A stretch of DNA of 64,000 nt from Octadecabacter arcticus 238 (lineage in GTDB: Bacteria; Pseudomonadota; Alphaproteobacteria; Rhodobacterales; Rhodobacteraceae): positions 4,959,501 through 5,023,500 of the forward strand of contig NC_020908.1 of the NCBI RefSeq assembly GCF_000155735.2, read 5' to 3'. The notes under the pieces were generated by a model that was not told where the DNA came from, made no database searches, and saw only the letters and a program-made list of their open reading frames with translations. This document shows positions 62,604 through 64,000 of the stretch, in pieces. Both the position numbers and the translations under genes were made by a program. Position 1 is the stretch's first letter. Each line of letters starts with the position of its first letter.

Positions 62604-63576
62604 ATGGAAGATACCATTGGGATCGACATTTCGAAAGACACATTGGACGCTTATTGGTTGTCCTCGCGAGAGCACAGGCAGTTTTGCGATGACAAAGCTG
62701 GCGCTAAGGCACTCGCATTTTGGGCGAGAAAAACAGAAGTTTCCCGCGTCATTTTTGAAGCAACAGGCATTTATCACAGGTGCATCGAAACGGGCTTGGC
62801 TCAACACGGGATCAGCTTTGCACGGGTCAATCCGCGTCAGGCCCGCCGGTTCTGCGAAGGTGAGCGATTTGGTCGCCATCGGTTCAAGACTAATCGCGAA
62901 CGGCCGGCTGGCCAAAACGGACCGGGTGGACGCTGCGCTATTAGCCAAAATGGGCGCACTTCTGGAATTGAGAGCAGACCAACCCAAAAGCGAAACACTT
63001 CATGATCTCAAGCAGCTGGCAACAGCCAGGCTGGCATTGATCAAGGACCGGACCGCAGCAAAGGCACGACTTGCCGCAACGACGCACGTCTTGCCTTCCC
63101 AGCAGATCAAACGACGTCTGAAACAGATCGAACGTGACTTGTCGCAAGTTACCGAGGCAATCGATGCCATCGTTGCGGCAGACAAAGATCTCGCTGCACG
63201 CGCCGAGATTCTTACAAGCATTCCGGGCATCGCAAAGGTAACAGCCTGTGCGATATTAACCGAAATGCCCGAACTCGGACATTTGAGTGGCAAGAAAGCA
63301 GCGGCGCTGGCGGGCCTTGCACCCATATCGAGGCAATCGGGAAAGTGGCAAGGCAAGGAACGCATCCAGGGCGGTCGCGCCAGCGTCAGGCGCGCAGTCT
63401 ATCTGCCAGCGGTTGTTGCTACACGCTTCAATCCAGACATGAAGGCAAAATACGAACATCTGATATCGACTGGGAAATGCAAGAAGCTGGCGATCACAGC
63501 CGTTATGCGAAAGCTGATTGTCACCGCAAATGCCCTTCTACGGGATCAGCGAAAATGGGGCGAATATCCAGCTTGA
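62604..63576 (+). pseudogene. IS110-family transposase, frameshifted by a short insertion
   Basis: MEDTIGIDISKDTLDAYWLS, FEATGIYHRCIETGLAQHGI, RQARRF, then about 43 bases that break the frame near 62855-62897, then ANGRLAKTDRVDAALLAKMG (DEDD-type RuvC motif), LTSIPGIAKVTACAILTEMP, LAGLAPISRQSGKWQGKERI, GGRASVRRAVYLPAVVATRF (Tnp_20 domain with the serine). Otherwise complete. Confidence 0.87.
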
Positions 63577-63619
63577 CCAATACGGATACTCAGTGAATGC
63601 GTATCGACTGCCGAGCGAG

Positions 63620-63711
63620 GGACGAATGGTTCTTTCGTTTCGTCATTTGGGATCACTTCTTTCACAAGTTGATCCACCTTAACTACTGGTCCGAAATCCT
63701 GCGACCACCTC
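63620..63711 (-). mobile_element. IS3 left-end fragment
   Basis: Nearly identical to the inverse of 44984-45075: it contains the left end, the leader and the first codons (MTKRK) of the OrfA seen at 45046. The rest of that IS3 is gone. It touches the methyltransferase sequence at about 63712. Confidence 0.85.
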
Positions 63712-64000
63712 TGTCAGCATTGGGCCGATTGATGCGCTTGATCTGTCGGAAGACATGTTGCGCGTCGCCAAGGGCAAAGGTGTTTACCGCAACTTGATCG
63801 CAGCTGACGTGACTGAGCCATTGGGCTTGACCGGATATCGCGGAATCGTAAGTGCGGGCACATTTACCTTGGGCCATGTTGGACCCGAGGGAATTTTGCC
63901 GCTTCTGGAGATTGCTGAGAAGGGGTGTCTGTTCGTCATTTCAGTCAACGCGCAGCACTACCAAAGTGTAGAATTTGAGGTGCTATTCGCCAAGATAGAC
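63712..64000 (+). pseudogene. Class I SAM methyltransferase, C-terminal half (split gene, runs off the window)
   Basis: LGPIDALDLSEDMLRVAKGK, GVYRNLIAADVTEPLGLTGY, RGIVSAGTFTLGHVGPEGIL, EKGCLFVISVNAQHY. DALDLSEDML is SAM motif II and IVSAGTFTLGHV motif III/IV. Continues the gene begun at 58935; together they resemble the 210-220-aa methyltransferases of roseobacters, missing motif I at the insertion point. The gene end is outside the window. Confidence 0.85.

Noticed and set aside
1..64000. tRNA, rRNA or CRISPR loci
   Set aside because: None recognised by reading; a covariance-model scan would be needed to exclude small RNAs.

Overview
The window looks like a Roseobacter-group alphaproteobacterium (Rhodobacteraceae). 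The conserved block at 46-59 kb carries petP-petR, xseB-ispA-dxs, ilvE, queG, mtgA and a Hint-domain protein, all with Rhodobacterales-like sequence. The extreme density and variety of insertion sequences would fit a genus such as Octadecabacter, known for IS-crowded genomes; that assignment is inference. IS families present, most in broken copies: IS1380, IS6, IS30, IS3, IS66, IS5, ISL3, ISNCY/IS1202, ISAs1, Tn3, IS200/IS605, IS630 and IS110.

Layout. 1-1.6 kb: an AbiE toxin-antitoxin pair with a repeat-rich, apparently leaderless promoter, and a broken DUF736 gene. 1.6-4.6 kb: IS remnants around one unknown gene. 4.9-9.6 kb: a cargo block of Cys-rich MarR regulator, type II NADH dehydrogenase, rhodanese, YjbQ stub, NfuA and a zf-CHCC protein, suggesting a respiration/Fe-S/sulfur theme; an IS30 remnant cuts it. 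9.8-17.7 kb: stacked IS elements, including an ISL3 with clean TSD sitting in a miniature element whose ends carry repeated TnsB/TniA-like sites. 18-28 kb: a universal stress protein, two EamA transporters, a LysR regulator and a lysophospholipid acyltransferase, separated by IS5 and IS30 copies and small inverted-repeat elements. 28.4-33.8 kb: an intact ISNCY, a Tn3-derived miniature element, a phage-like fragment, soxR with a SoxR-box facing a VOC-family gene, and a RelBE-like pair. 34-43 kb: an integrase split by ISAs1 (10-bp TSD), a 692-aa HEAT-like/UPF0149 protein, a Tn3 remnant, parDE, a tyrosine recombinase, and a compact DUF1403-ScpB-WGR operon diverging from it. 42.5-46.1 kb: nested IS6/IS3/IS200/IS66 debris.

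46.2-58.9 kb is ordinary, tightly packed chromosome: Hint protein, mtgA, GST, queG, EamA, ilvE, petPR, deacetylase, xseB-ispA-dxs (the isoprenoid precursor pathway), a frameshifted bacterial voltage-gated sodium channel, and an SDR-type oxidoreductase. From 59.1 kb a SAM methyltransferase gene is split by about 4.6 kb of nested IS elements; its C-terminal half resumes at 63.7 kb.

Best candidates for something undescribed: the recombinase/DUF1403/ScpB/WGR module at 39.5-42.5 kb, the respiratory/Fe-S cargo block with its Cys-cluster MarR, the HEAT-UPF0149 protein, and the two miniature transposons with Tn7/Tn402-like and Tn3-like ends. No tRNA, rRNA or CRISPR array was recognised.
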